Of a stretch of 38,036 bases of DNA, positions 8,542-16,096 are shown in pieces. The notes below the pieces were generated by a model. That model saw only the letters and a program-made list of their open reading frames with translations. It was not told where the DNA came from and ran no database searches. A program made the translations under genes and the position numbers. This stretch comes from Kosmotogaceae bacterium (lineage in GTDB: Bacteria > Thermotogota > Thermotogae > Petrotogales > Kosmotogaceae). The stretch lies in the NCBI GenBank assembly GCA_003444085.1, contig DLVL01000104.1:6016-44051 (forward strand), in the 5' to 3' direction. Each line of letters starts with the position of its first letter. Within the stretch, counting starts at the first letter, position 1.

Positions 8542-9432
8542 TTATGTGAATACATTGAACATAACATGTCCGGGTCGCTCATTATAGAATGGCCTGGTAC
8601 AGTCAGGGCAACCGGATGTCAAGAGTGCTTTGCTGAGAGTGCTATTGTCAGAAAAGAGTGATTCCGTACCGACAAGGTTCTCCGAAGTATCAAACTCAAG
8701 CAATTCAGTATTGCCAACATCTTCTTCAATAAGAAATCTCGCAAGTTGTACCCTTCTGTAGCGCTCCAATGAAGGTTGAAGATGATCTGACATTCCGGTA
8801 CCTCTTACAGGTGTGAAAGAGAACAGGCCGACCTTTATTCCCCAGAAATAGCAGTCTACAAAGAAATCGACTAGACTGCGATCAGTCTCCCCAATCCCGA
8901 CAATTGCATGAGTTGTAATCTTCCCTGGAAACTGCGAAGCAGCTTCACAGAGTAGATCAAGGTGTCTCTTAAGAGATCCGCCACGGATTCTTAGAAAGAG
9001 GTCTTCTTCTACGGCATCCACAGCGATTCCAACTCTTTCAGCTCCACTATGCATGAACTCTTCAACTTCTTTGAGGGATTCTGGCCGTACCGAAATGGAC
9101 ACTGGAAAATGGGCACTTCCGAGTGCTTTGACAACACGCAGAGCATCTTCTTTGCTTTGTTTGTTTGAAGTAACTTGCAGGCACAGTCTCTTAACCTGAT
9201 CGTGAGAGTTTTCGAGGGCGTCCAGCACCTCTGAGAAGTCGTACTCTGGCCACACTACTCGGGAAAGGCGATCTCTCTTACTCTGTGCGGCGCGTGCTTG
9301 TGCGCAGTAACTGCAATCATAATCACATTGACCTCTCGATATCATGAGGTAGGCCATATGCATTGGTGCGTCGACCTTTATGCTCTTCAGGCCAAGCAAA
9401 TTCTGAGTTCCTGCAGAGACTCTTACAAACAA
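8542..9432 (-). CDS. Radical SAM protein related to biotin synthase; possible LipS1/LipS2-type lipoyl synthase subunit
   Basis: A radical S-adenosylmethionine enzyme. The cluster motif CxxxCxxC is at Cys36, Cys40 and Cys43, followed by a TIM-barrel-like core with the GIGETD motif typical of BioB/HydE relatives. Near the C-terminus is GCPDCTRPFYNERPG, whose CxxC could bind a second cluster. The length (about 296) is shorter than BioB or HydE. The open frame begins with GTG at 9441, but GGAGTGG overlaps that codon. The TTG at 9432 lies about seven bases after it and is the better start. The protein resembles the 'biotin synthase-related' group that includes the two-protein lipoyl synthase LipS1/LipS2; this identity is an inference. 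It is probably co-transcribed with rnfC. Confidence 0.8.
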   Translation of the reverse strand: MFVRVSAGTQNLLGLKSIKVDAPMHMAYLMISRGQCDYDCSYCAQARAAQSKRDRLSRVVWPEYDFSEVLDALENSHDQVKRLCLQVTSNKQSKEDALRVVKALGSAHFPVSISVRPESLKEVEEFMHSGAERVGIAVDAVEEDLFLRIRGGSLKRHLDLLCEAASQFPGKITTHAIVGIGETDRSLVDFFVDCYFWGIKVGLFSFTPVRGTGMSDHLQPSLERYRRVQLARFLIEEDVGNTELLEFDTSENLVGTESLFSDNSTLSKALLTSGCPDCTRPFYNERPGHVMFNVFT

Positions 9433-9448
9433 AGCTACCACTCCAAGA

Positions 9449-9476
9449 ATAATAGGGGCATTTCGCCCCTATTATA
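9449..9476 (-). promoter_or_regulatory. Putative promoter -10 fused to a perfect inverted repeat, upstream of the radical-SAM/rnf operon
   Basis: On the minus strand a perfect TATAAT lies at 9476-9471. Overlapping and following it is a perfect 11-bp inverted repeat (ATAATAGGGGC, 5-nt loop, GCCCCTATTAT; 9450-9475 or so). The GGAGTGG ribosome site of the radical-SAM gene begins a few bases later. No good -35 hexamer is evident. There is no T-run after the stem on either strand, so a terminator is less likely than an operator or a 5'-UTR hairpin. Confidence 0.45.
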
Positions 9477-9479
9477 TTA

Positions 9480-9832
9480 CAAACCACACCTTGCGTCTTT
9501 TGCGGTTATTCAGGCTTGATTACTCTCAAGGAATCATCATAATCTGTTATTGGACTTATCAGAGATTGGCGGCAAGACAACGTCTGCCATCACGTAACAG
9601 GTGCCGTAGTTATCAATTCCGAGCAACTTGGTTTAACCATCCCCGCCGTCTGTCATGAAGCTGTTCTTTACAGGATTGTATTCTCTTGAGTTTGTCACTT
9701 TGTCTTCTGTAATTATCTGTAAAAGCAAAAGTATTTTCAGAAACGAAGATTTTTGCCACTACAATCTTTGGATTCAGAGACTGAGTTCTTCTTTAGGTAT
9801 TACCTTAAACTCTCAGACGACAATCCGAAGAC
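9480..9832. other. Gene-poor spacer, about 350 bp
   Basis: No convincing gene on either strand. A plus-strand frame at 9655-9864 has no ribosome site and no recognisable features. Minus-strand frames here are short and broken by stops; one of them (9537-9698) has protein-like composition and is listed separately as possible debris. No RNA gene or terminator was recognised. Confidence 0.5.
9537..9698 (-). pseudogene. Possible remnant of a decayed coding sequence
   Basis: Reading from a GTG at 9698, the frame gives about 24 codons, then an in-frame TAA, then continues with a protein-like stretch containing GIDNYGTCYVMADVVLPPIS before stopping at 9537. Composition on both sides of the stop is plausible for one protein, which suggests a small decayed gene or a recent fragment. 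No family was recognised, and chance is a real alternative. Confidence 0.2.
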
Positions 9833-10231
9833 CTAACTATCTTGACAGTCTGAATCGTTACTGAATTCCTGAGCTTCCGGAATCACATGTATGAAGTTTT
9901 GTATAACACCTACACTAATATCTTTCACGTGACCCGGGAAAGAGTAGTTCAGACACACGATCTCTACAGAAGGTCTTCTTATGTAAAAATAGTCTTCAGT
10001 GACGGGAAAGTAATCAGGGTAATCGGCTATCAAGTGTCTGGACCACTGTATACTCCTGACGGTCAAAGAAAGCCTGAGAAAGGACTGGGCACTGCCCACA
10101 CTTCTCAGCATTAGTGAAGACGGGATGAGAAAGACTCCGATCGTCGCATTTAACATGAGTAAGCTCAGGATAACGAAGATTGAAGTTACACCTGAATTAC
10201 TGCCTGACGATCGTTTCACCGCTCTCAACAT
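9833..10231 (-). CDS. Small predicted membrane-anchored protein, function unknown
   Basis: A 132-residue frame starting at ATG 10231, inside the last 35 bp of glgC in another frame, with GAAGGG immediately upstream. A TTG or GTG a few codons downstream would have better-spaced ribosome sites. The N-terminus is basic (about residues 4-9), followed by a hydrophobic helix (about 16-36) and then a roughly 95-residue domain rich in Tyr, Phe and Val. This layout resembles pilin-like or other single-anchor exported proteins, but the GFTLIE prepilin motif is missing. Arg codons are mostly AGA/AGG as in neighbouring genes. I do not recognise the family. Confidence 0.45.
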   Translation of the reverse strand: MLRAVKRSSGSNSGVTSIFVILSLLMLNATIGVFLIPSSLMLRSVGSAQSFLRLSLTVRSIQWSRHLIADYPDYFPVTEDYFYIRRPSVEIVCLNYSFPGHVKDISVGVIQNFIHVIPEAQEFSNDSDCQDS

Positions 10232-11462
10232 TCCCTTCAAAATCTTCTTCTTTACAGTGATTTCCAATTGCAACGTTTTTACCGATCGAAATTCCTGGGG
10301 GGATCGCAACATCTGATCCGATAACAGCGAGGCCGTAACTATATACATCAGAGGCTACTCTGTTCGACTTCGGCTCCCCGACGCCTATCTTCACTTCTGC
10401 TCCGATGACCGTTCGTTCACCGATTATCGCTTTTTCCATGTATGCGCCCTGTTCGACAACAGTATCTGACATGATGACAGAGTCCCTAATAACAGCCCCT
10501 TTTCTGATCTTCACTCCTTGAAAAATAACAGAATTCTCAACGGTAGCGCATATTTCTGAACCTTCATTTATCAGTGAACTCCTCACTGAGGAATCTGTGC
10601 CGACAAAAGCAGGAGGATACTCCTGTGTCTGAGTGTAGTATTTCCATGAAGGGTCATGAAGATTCAAAGGAGGAATTGGTCTAACCAGCTCCAGGTTTGC
10701 TTTCCAATATGACAGAAGAGTCCCGACATCCCTCCAGTAACCATCAAACACAAAGCTGAACAGATCACCCGCGCCTTCTTCGACAATCTTTGGCAGGACG
10801 TTTTTGCCAAAGTCGTTTTCGCTGTTTGGATCCTCTTCATCCATTATCAGGCGTTCTTTGAGGAACGGCCAGTTGAACACGTATATGCCAAGAGATGCTA
10901 GATCAGAACGTGGTTTCTCTGGCTTCTCCTGGAAATCAACGACCCTGTTTTCAAAATCAGTTACAACCATTCCGAATCTCTTTGATTCAGATAATGGAAC
11001 TCTCATGCAGGCAATTGTTCCGCTTGCACCTTTTGAAAGATGATAGTCGATCATCTCGTTGTAATCCATCCCATATACATGGTCTCCGGAGAGTATTACA
11101 ACGATCTCGGGATTAAAACTATCAATGAACTCTGCGTTCTGGAAAACAGCGTTTGCTGTTCCGGTATACCAGTCAGATGCTTGCATCCCTGTGTAAGGGG
11201 GTAGAATAGTCACTCCACCGCCTTTTCTATCCAGATCCCACGGTCGTCCGATTCCGATGTGCCTGCTCAGAAGATGAGGACGATACTGTGTAAGAACACC
11301 CACGTTATGTATCCCGGAGTTCACACAATTACTCAGGGAAAAATCAATGATCCGGTACTTTCCACCGAAAGGAATGGCTGGTTTGGCGACTTCGTCTGTC
11401 AATAGCCCCAGGCGTCTACCCTGGCCACCTGCTAGAACTAGAGCAACCGGTTGTCTTCGCAT
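10197..11462 (-). CDS. glgC: Glucose-1-phosphate adenylyltransferase catalytic subunit
   Basis: GlgC makes ADP-glucose from ATP and glucose 1-phosphate, the first committed step of glycogen synthesis. The N-terminal nucleotidyltransferase domain has an intact loop GGQGRRL (12-18), the lysine motif AKPAIPFGGKYR, SGDHVYGMDY for metal binding, EKPEKP for sugar phosphate binding and GYWRDVGT. The C-terminus is a left-handed beta-helix of hexapeptide repeats (about 300-400). Length 421 is standard. The ATG at 11462 follows GAGGTGG and is 9 bp after glgD. Confidence 0.96.
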   Translation of the reverse strand: MRRQPVALVLAGGQGRRLGLLTDEVAKPAIPFGGKYRIIDFSLSNCVNSGIHNVGVLTQYRPHLLSRHIGIGRPWDLDRKGGGVTILPPYTGMQASDWYTGTANAVFQNAEFIDSFNPEIVVILSGDHVYGMDYNEMIDYHLSKGASGTIACMRVPLSESKRFGMVVTDFENRVVDFQEKPEKPRSDLASLGIYVFNWPFLKERLIMDEEDPNSENDFGKNVLPKIVEEGAGDLFSFVFDGYWRDVGTLLSYWKANLELVRPIPPLNLHDPSWKYYTQTQEYPPAFVGTDSSVRSSLINEGSEICATVENSVIFQGVKIRKGAVIRDSVIMSDTVVEQGAYMEKAIIGERTVIGAEVKIGVGEPKSNRVASDVYSYGLAVIGSDVAIPPGISIGKNVAIGNHCKEEDFEGNVESGETIVRQ

Positions 11463-11471
11463 GTTACCACC

Positions 11472-12611
11472 TCACACTACGCCGTGTTTCTCGATACTGG
11501 CTGGTTTGTTGGGTCTTCCTTGCAGACTTCTACCAGATCTCACAATCGCGTTTTTGTCGAGCACGGCGTTTTCCACGAGCGCCCCTTCTTCAATAACGGT
11601 CGACTCGAGAATCACCGAGTTTCTGACAACAGCTCCCGCAAAGACACGTGTATTTCTGAATAACACAGAGTTCTCAACTTTTCCCGATATTATTGAACCA
11701 TCAGCGATTATTGAATTTCTTATCTGCGCTGTATTGGCTATTTTCGGGGGAGGCAGGTCTTTAAGCTTTGTGTAAACCGTTCCTTTTTCGTAGAAAAGCT
11801 CATGGCGAATCTCGTCTTTCAGTGCATCCATATTGGTTTTGTAGTAAGTATCTATGCCAGCTCTAAGGTTTCTCCAGTAACCCCTGAATCTATATTCATG
11901 GACCGTTATGCTGCTCGAGCACGGAACAAAGATATCTTTGACAAGATCGTTCTTCCCCTCCGGAACATTGGCATATAGTAGTTCTTTGAGGAGATACTTG
12001 TTGATGAAGTAAACGCCCAGTGGAACAATCTTGCGAGAATCTGCAGCAACCGAGTCTTTCTCTTGGGAAGCGTATTCTTTCCATCCGGTAACCCTACCTG
12101 AACTTGTTGAGCTGAGCATCCAGTCTCCATCTGTCAGCTCTGAAGGCTCTACTTCAGCTGTCATCATTGTCATGTCTGCCCCTGATTCAAGGTGACTCCT
12201 GAACAGGTCGTTATAGTCTGTTCGGAAAACGTGGTCACCAGAACCAATGAGCACATGGTCCTCGTTTCCGCGTCTGAACAATGTCATGTTCTGGAAGACG
12301 GAGTCTGCCGTTCCGGCATAGCCCATACTGCGGTTCTCGAGCGAGAAGTACGGTTGAAGAATGAATAGGCCGCCAGTTTTCCTGTCGAGATCCCACTCTT
12401 TTCCAGAACCGAGATGATCCATCAGGCTTCTGGGATTATACTGAGTTATTATGCCGATTTTTGAAATCCCAGCGTTTACCATGTTTGTGAGGGCGAAATC
12501 TATCACCCTGTACTTTCCGAAGACCGGTAGGGCTGAACTGGCTCGAATCTTTGTGAGATTCGCCAGATCCTTTCCTCTTTCCCATGCAAGTACTAGGCCA
12601 AGCACTTTCAT
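11472..12611 (-). CDS. glgD: GlgD-type regulatory subunit of glucose-1-phosphate adenylyltransferase
   Basis: Homologous to GlgC but with a degenerate active site: the nucleotide loop reads LAWERGKDL instead of GGxGxRL, and the lysine of the AKPA motif is replaced (ASSALPV). This is the pattern of GlgD, which pairs with GlgC in Gram-positive bacteria and Thermotogota and is usually taken to be a regulatory partner. SGDHVFRTDY, GYWRNL and a C-terminal hexapeptide helix remain. The start at 12611 is preceded by GAGGTGATC. It lies 9 bp after the upstream gene and 9 bp before glgC, so one operon is likely. Confidence 0.93.
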   Translation of the reverse strand: MKVLGLVLAWERGKDLANLTKIRASSALPVFGKYRVIDFALTNMVNAGISKIGIITQYNPRSLMDHLGSGKEWDLDRKTGGLFILQPYFSLENRSMGYAGTADSVFQNMTLFRRGNEDHVLIGSGDHVFRTDYNDLFRSHLESGADMTMMTAEVEPSELTDGDWMLSSTSSGRVTGWKEYASQEKDSVAADSRKIVPLGVYFINKYLLKELLYANVPEGKNDLVKDIFVPCSSSITVHEYRFRGYWRNLRAGIDTYYKTNMDALKDEIRHELFYEKGTVYTKLKDLPPPKIANTAQIRNSIIADGSIISGKVENSVLFRNTRVFAGAVVRNSVILESTVIEEGALVENAVLDKNAIVRSGRSLQGRPNKPASIEKHGVV

Positions 12612-12620
12612 AAGATCACC

Positions 12621-13451
12621 TCAGTAATCCACGCATGGCAGGTTGTTCATGAAAGACAGATCAGGCATTTCCGGATGGACATCATGTTGAAGAGAATGAT
12701 CAATGCTGTCCTTTGCGACCTCTGTTGCTTCCTCAAGCAGGTCAAGAACAGTTGCCCTGCTCACCCAGCCAGTGGTTGGGTGATACCAGGGTTTCTTAGA
12801 GAGATTCAAGACATCTGGAAAATCCGTTGGAGATTGGGCCGAACCAGAAGTAGTTTTTCTTGCCTTGAATATCCCGAATACATCTGTCACTGTTTTTCTG
12901 AGCCCGGTAACTCTCCTGCTCTGTCTCATGACGTTACGCATTTCTGAAAGACTCCTGCTCATACTGATTTTGTCGATTTTGTAAAGCCTGTAGATTAGTT
13001 CTAGATGCACCTTCTCAATTTCATCGGGAATTTCTTCTGGAAGTTCTTTCAGTGGGTCCAGCTCAAGGGGATCCTTCTCCAGGAACCTTCTGACCATTTC
13101 ATAATCAATAGCAGTCTCCAGTTCAGTATGTTTCTCACTGTTTCCTGCCCTTGAGATTACGTAAGGATGCACCATCCGATCCAGCGTATGATGACACACA
13201 AGGCCGTGAACAAATGCAGGGTAGTTTCTGTACAGGCTTCTTGAGAGTTCATTCAGGTACATACCACATTTCTGATTATGAATTCTTTTGCCAGCAGCCA
13301 TGTAGTGATGGTCATCAACAACGTACAGGAAAACATCCGGACCCTGAGTACCAAGGTTGTAAAACGCCCTGTCTTCATCGTTTTCAAATATATAGTCGAG
13401 TTCTCTGGCTGTTCTTGAGCCGTGTATCAGATGAGTCCAGAAGTCTGGCAT
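12621..13451 (-). CDS. Putative zinc-dependent phospholipase C-like (PF00882-type) hydrolase
   Basis: A 276-residue protein with the His/Asp pattern of the zinc-dependent phospholipase C fold: FWTHLIHG (4-11), GTQGPDVF (34-41), DDHHY, VHGLVCHHTLDRMVHPYV (about 100-117) and HTELETAIDYEM (about 127-138). These His and Asp residues are suited to bind two or three metal ions. There is no signal peptide, so a cytoplasmic substrate is likely and the enzyme name from the family should not be taken literally. It is the first gene before glgD, with GGTGAGGTGAG before the ATG. A link to glycogen metabolism is only positional. Confidence 0.75.
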   Translation of the reverse strand: MPDFWTHLIHGSRTARELDYIFENDEDRAFYNLGTQGPDVFLYVVDDHHYMAAGKRIHNQKCGMYLNELSRSLYRNYPAFVHGLVCHHTLDRMVHPYVISRAGNSEKHTELETAIDYEMVRRFLEKDPLELDPLKELPEEIPDEIEKVHLELIYRLYKIDKISMSRSLSEMRNVMRQSRRVTGLRKTVTDVFGIFKARKTTSGSAQSPTDFPDVLNLSKKPWYHPTTGWVSRATVLDLLEEATEVAKDSIDHSLQHDVHPEMPDLSFMNNLPCVDY

Positions 13452-13566
13452 CGCTCACCTCACCGCATTTTGCTAATAAGGTCATGATTCTCCTGTAACT
13501 GAAACTTCAATGGTGAAAGCAATTCGTGGTAGCTACACAAGGATTCTCGCAGTCTCCGCTATCTTG

Positions 13567-13572
13567 AATATA
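13567..13572 (-). promoter_or_regulatory. Candidate extended -10 promoter for the PLPC-glgD-glgC operon
   Basis: On the minus strand the 183-bp gap after ndk contains TGG followed by TATATT, an extended -10 element. It would start a transcript near 13560 with a leader of about 110 nt. No good -35 is at the right spacing; a TTGATA is 21 bp away. Confidence 0.3.
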
Positions 13573-13634
13573 CCAAATACCAGGTCAGTATCGTATCAAA
13601 TCAACGTATCATTTTCCAGGAACTCCATGATCGA

Positions 13635-14078
13635 TCACAGATGCTCTTCAGTACAAGAACTGTATGAAATTATCTCTTCTTCGTCGAAGAAGACTTTAAT
13701 TTCTCTGAGAGCGCTCTCATGGCTGTCTGAAGCGTGAAGCAGGTTCTTCCTCACGGTTATACCGTAATCGCCGCGAATAGTTCCTGGTGAAGCTATTGAC
13801 GGATCAGTGTTTCCAACTAGATTGCGACAGATTTGTACCGCGTTCAGACCTTCAAAGACTGAAGCTACCACAGGGCCGGAAGTGATGAAATCCAGCAGAG
13901 GATTGAAGAATTCCTTGCCAATGTGTTCCTTGTAGAGATCGCGCGCCTGTTCTAAAGTCACAGAGACCATCTTGAGCGCCACCAGTTTGAGACCCTTTTG
14001 CTCGAACCGGGAAAGAATTGTTCCGACAAGTCTTCGTTGTATTGCGTTTGGCTTAAGAAATACGAGTGTTCTCTGCAT
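13635..14078 (-). CDS. ndk: Nucleoside diphosphate kinase
   Basis: Ndk transfers the gamma phosphate of ATP to other NDPs through a phospho-histidine. The 147-residue product shows the N-terminal LVFLKPNAIQRRLVG, the GNTDP and PGTIRGDYG loops, and the active-site NLLHASDS with His115. The start is ATG 14078, six bases after GGAGG. A longer frame to 14186 would add 36 unrelated residues and overlap holB, so it is rejected. It is transcribed divergently from the clamp-loader gene. Confidence 0.96.
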   Translation of the reverse strand: MQRTLVFLKPNAIQRRLVGTILSRFEQKGLKLVALKMVSVTLEQARDLYKEHIGKEFFNPLLDFITSGPVVASVFEGLNAVQICRNLVGNTDPSIASPGTIRGDYGITVRKNLLHASDSHESALREIKVFFDEEEIISYSSCTEEHL

Positions 14079-14097
14079 GGTCAGCCTCCGTATGTGA

Positions 14098-14103
14098 ATG
14101 ATA
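14098..14103 (-). promoter_or_regulatory. Candidate extended -10 promoter for ndk
   Basis: Minus-strand TGTTATCAT fits an extended -10 (TGn + TATCAT). It would give a start near 14091, just before the GGAGG of ndk. The -35 region is weak. Confidence 0.3.
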
Positions 14104-14127
14104 ACACACGCGGCGGTGGCTGCAGGA

Positions 14128-14136
14128 TGATATAAT
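14128..14136 (+). promoter_or_regulatory. Extended -10 promoter for the holB-polC operon; transcript probably leaderless
   Basis: TGATATAAT at 14128-14136 is a perfect extended -10. The ATG of the clamp-loader gene begins at 14143, seven bases after the hexamer, where transcription would be expected to start. No ribosome site precedes this ATG. The promoter faces away from the ndk promoter within a 64-bp gap. Confidence 0.5.
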
Positions 14137-14142
14137 TGCTGC

Positions 14143-15192
14143 ATGAATAGCGAGCTTGATGTGTTTTCAAGCAAGGTTTTGAGCACTTTCTTGATCAGTC
14201 ATCCTGGTATGGCAGTCATGCTTGTCGGAGCCAGCTCAATGTATCTAAGAGATATTGCGCATTCGGTGATTGCTGAGGATCCGGACTGGTCTTCCAGGAA
14301 GTCCACAAGTGATCTGCTTCATATTGAACCGGACGGCGGGAATATCGGGATTGACCGGATTGCAGAAGCAAGAGCTTTCTTCAATCACCGGCCAGCATAT
14401 GGCGACCGGAAATACCTTCTGATGACTGAGAGTGAACAGATGACAGCAGAGGCAGCAAATTCATTCCTGAAGATCCTGGAGGAACCACCTTCGTTTGGTC
14501 AGATAATCATGACCTGCACAACAGCAGATAAGCATTTACCAACCATCAGGAGTCGAGTGATTACATTCAACGTATCGTATCCAGTTGATAAACTTGGCAA
14601 GATCAAAGAACTCTACAGGCGTCGATCAAGACACTTGCTTGCAGTATGTTCGGAAGATTACACAGTCCTGAAAAGCCTCCTGGTGAACACCGAGAGTGTG
14701 AAAGATCTCCTTGAGTATGTTGAGACGATGGACGACATGAACTTCGACGCTCTCATCGAAAGAGTGTTCAATCCCGGATTTGATGATGAAGTTAAAGACA
14801 AGCTGATAAAGAGAAAGGCGATTGTACTGTTGCTGAAAAGCATATCTGAACAAAATACTCGTCTATTCACGATCCTCTCGAGACTCGACATCAGAATGAA
14901 GAAATCCGGTCAGTATTTCGACTACCTGAGAGAATTTGCAAGTGTTTCCAGGAGTATTCTGAGGGATTTGCTTGTTTTGAATACCACTTGTGAATGGAGA
15001 GAACTCGTAAACACGGACCTGTTAGAATGGTTATCGGGAAGAGAAACGCTGGATTCACTCGAGGCGGACATCCTCTGGTGTGACAAAATCGCCGGCATGA
15101 ACAGAGCGGTTTTGAATAATCGCCTCGTATTGCACAGGGTTGTAAATAGTGTTGTCAAACATATGGAGAAGAACAGGACAAATCGGAGGTAG
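14143..15192 (+). CDS. holB: DNA polymerase III delta-prime-like clamp-loader subunit
   Basis: A 349-residue AAA+-related protein. Sensor and interface motifs are visible: IGIDRIAEARAFFNHRPAYG (about 67-86), the Walker-B-like region YLLMTESEQMT, AANSFLKILEEPPS and the TIRSRV arginine motif. The N-terminus lacks a P-loop GxxGxGKT (it reads MLVGASSMYLRD), as in delta-prime subunits that do not hydrolyse ATP. The C-terminal half is diverged, as is common. No Shine-Dalgarno site precedes the ATG, and the promoter position implies a leaderless message. The downstream PSP1/RicT gene gives the holB-yaaT pairing known from Firmicutes. Confidence 0.85.
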   Translation: MNSELDVFSSKVLSTFLISHPGMAVMLVGASSMYLRDIAHSVIAEDPDWSSRKSTSDLLHIEPDGGNIGIDRIAEARAFFNHRPAYGDRKYLLMTESEQMTAEAANSFLKILEEPPSFGQIIMTCTTADKHLPTIRSRVITFNVSYPVDKLGKIKELYRRRSRHLLAVCSEDYTVLKSLLVNTESVKDLLEYVETMDDMNFDALIERVFNPGFDDEVKDKLIKRKAIVLLLKSISEQNTRLFTILSRLDIRMKKSGQYFDYLREFASVSRSILRDLLVLNTTCEWRELVNTDLLEWLSGRETLDSLEADILWCDKIAGMNRAVLNNRLVLHRVVNSVVKHMEKNRTNRR

Positions 15193-15194
15193 TA

Positions 15195-16082
15195 ATGCCT
15201 GAGATAATTGGGACTGTCTATGGAGTGGAGTTTCAGCCGCCTGGGCGTCTGAATTACTATACAGCAGCTGAAGAGAATCTAAAACCTGGTGATTACGTGC
15301 TAGCAATGAATGAGTTTGGACTTGATGTTGGGAGAATCCGAATGGGTCCCGTTTCGGTCGAGATGGAGACATTCACGGAGGAACTCAAACCGATTCTCAG
15401 ACTCGTTCAGGAAGAAGACTGGGAAACTCATCGACAAAATGAGAACGATGCAAAAGATGCCATGAAAACCTGTAAAGAGCTGATTGCCAAACATGAATTA
15501 CCCATGAGGCTATTGTACGCGAAGTACCTCTTTGATCGTTCGAGGCTTCTATTCTACTTCGGTGCGGACAGCAGAGTAGACTTCCGTGAACTTGTGAAGG
15601 ATCTTGCGCGGGCGTTCAAAACCAGAATTGAGCTCAGACAAATCGGGATTCGTGATGAGGTGAAAGTGAAAGGAAGTCTCGGCCTCTGTGGGATGGTTGC
15701 TTGCTGCAACAGGTTTTTGAGGGAGTTTGAGAGTATTACTCTGAAGCAGGCGAAGAAGCAGCAGCTTCTGATAAACCCGGCCAAGATTTCCGGCAGATGC
15801 GGCAGACTCCTTTGCTGCCTCTCTTACGAGCAGGGTCTCTACGAGAGTGAGCTTCGCGATATTCCTGATGAGGGAGCAGTTGTTGATTATGAGGGTAAGA
15901 CCTGTAAGGTAGCTAACGTCAATTTGTTCAATACCACTATCACTTTCGTTACAGATGATGACCAGATTGTCAAAGCGACATTTGACGAATTCAGACAGAG
16001 TCAGAAGTCGGTGATAGAAGAAGCTCTTCCGGAACAGATTCTCCTGGACGAAGAAGAGCTGGACCTTGAAAACAATGAATGA
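15195..16082 (+). CDS. ricT: PSP1-domain protein, RicT/YaaT family
   Basis: In Bacillus, RicT (YaaT) forms a complex with RicA and RicF that binds [4Fe-4S] clusters and helps RNase Y mature mRNAs. This 295-residue protein has the PSP1 core and a clear Cys set: LCGMVACC (Cys165, 170, 171) and RCGRLLCC (Cys202, 207, 208), with SLKQAK/NPAKISG-like spacing between. The C-terminus is a short KOW-like strand region and an acidic tail. GGAGG overlaps the end of holB five bases before the ATG. RNase III lies two genes downstream, so an RNA-processing context fits, but function here is inferred. Confidence 0.88.
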   Translation: MPEIIGTVYGVEFQPPGRLNYYTAAEENLKPGDYVLAMNEFGLDVGRIRMGPVSVEMETFTEELKPILRLVQEEDWETHRQNENDAKDAMKTCKELIAKHELPMRLLYAKYLFDRSRLLFYFGADSRVDFRELVKDLARAFKTRIELRQIGIRDEVKVKGSLGLCGMVACCNRFLREFESITLKQAKKQQLLINPAKISGRCGRLLCCLSYEQGLYESELRDIPDEGAVVDYEGKTCKVANVNLFNTTITFVTDDDQIVKATFDEFRQSQKSVIEEALPEQILLDEEELDLENNE

Positions 16083-16096
16083 TCGGGGGGAGAGAC

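Noticed and set aside
9655..9864. 69-codon plus-strand frame
   Set aside because: No ribosome site, no neighbours on that strand, and it overlaps the end of the better-supported minus-strand small gene.
14079..14186. Upstream extension of ndk by 36 codons
   Set aside because: It reads through the divergent promoter and into holB, and the family starts at the MQRTLVFLKP methionine with a good GGAGG.
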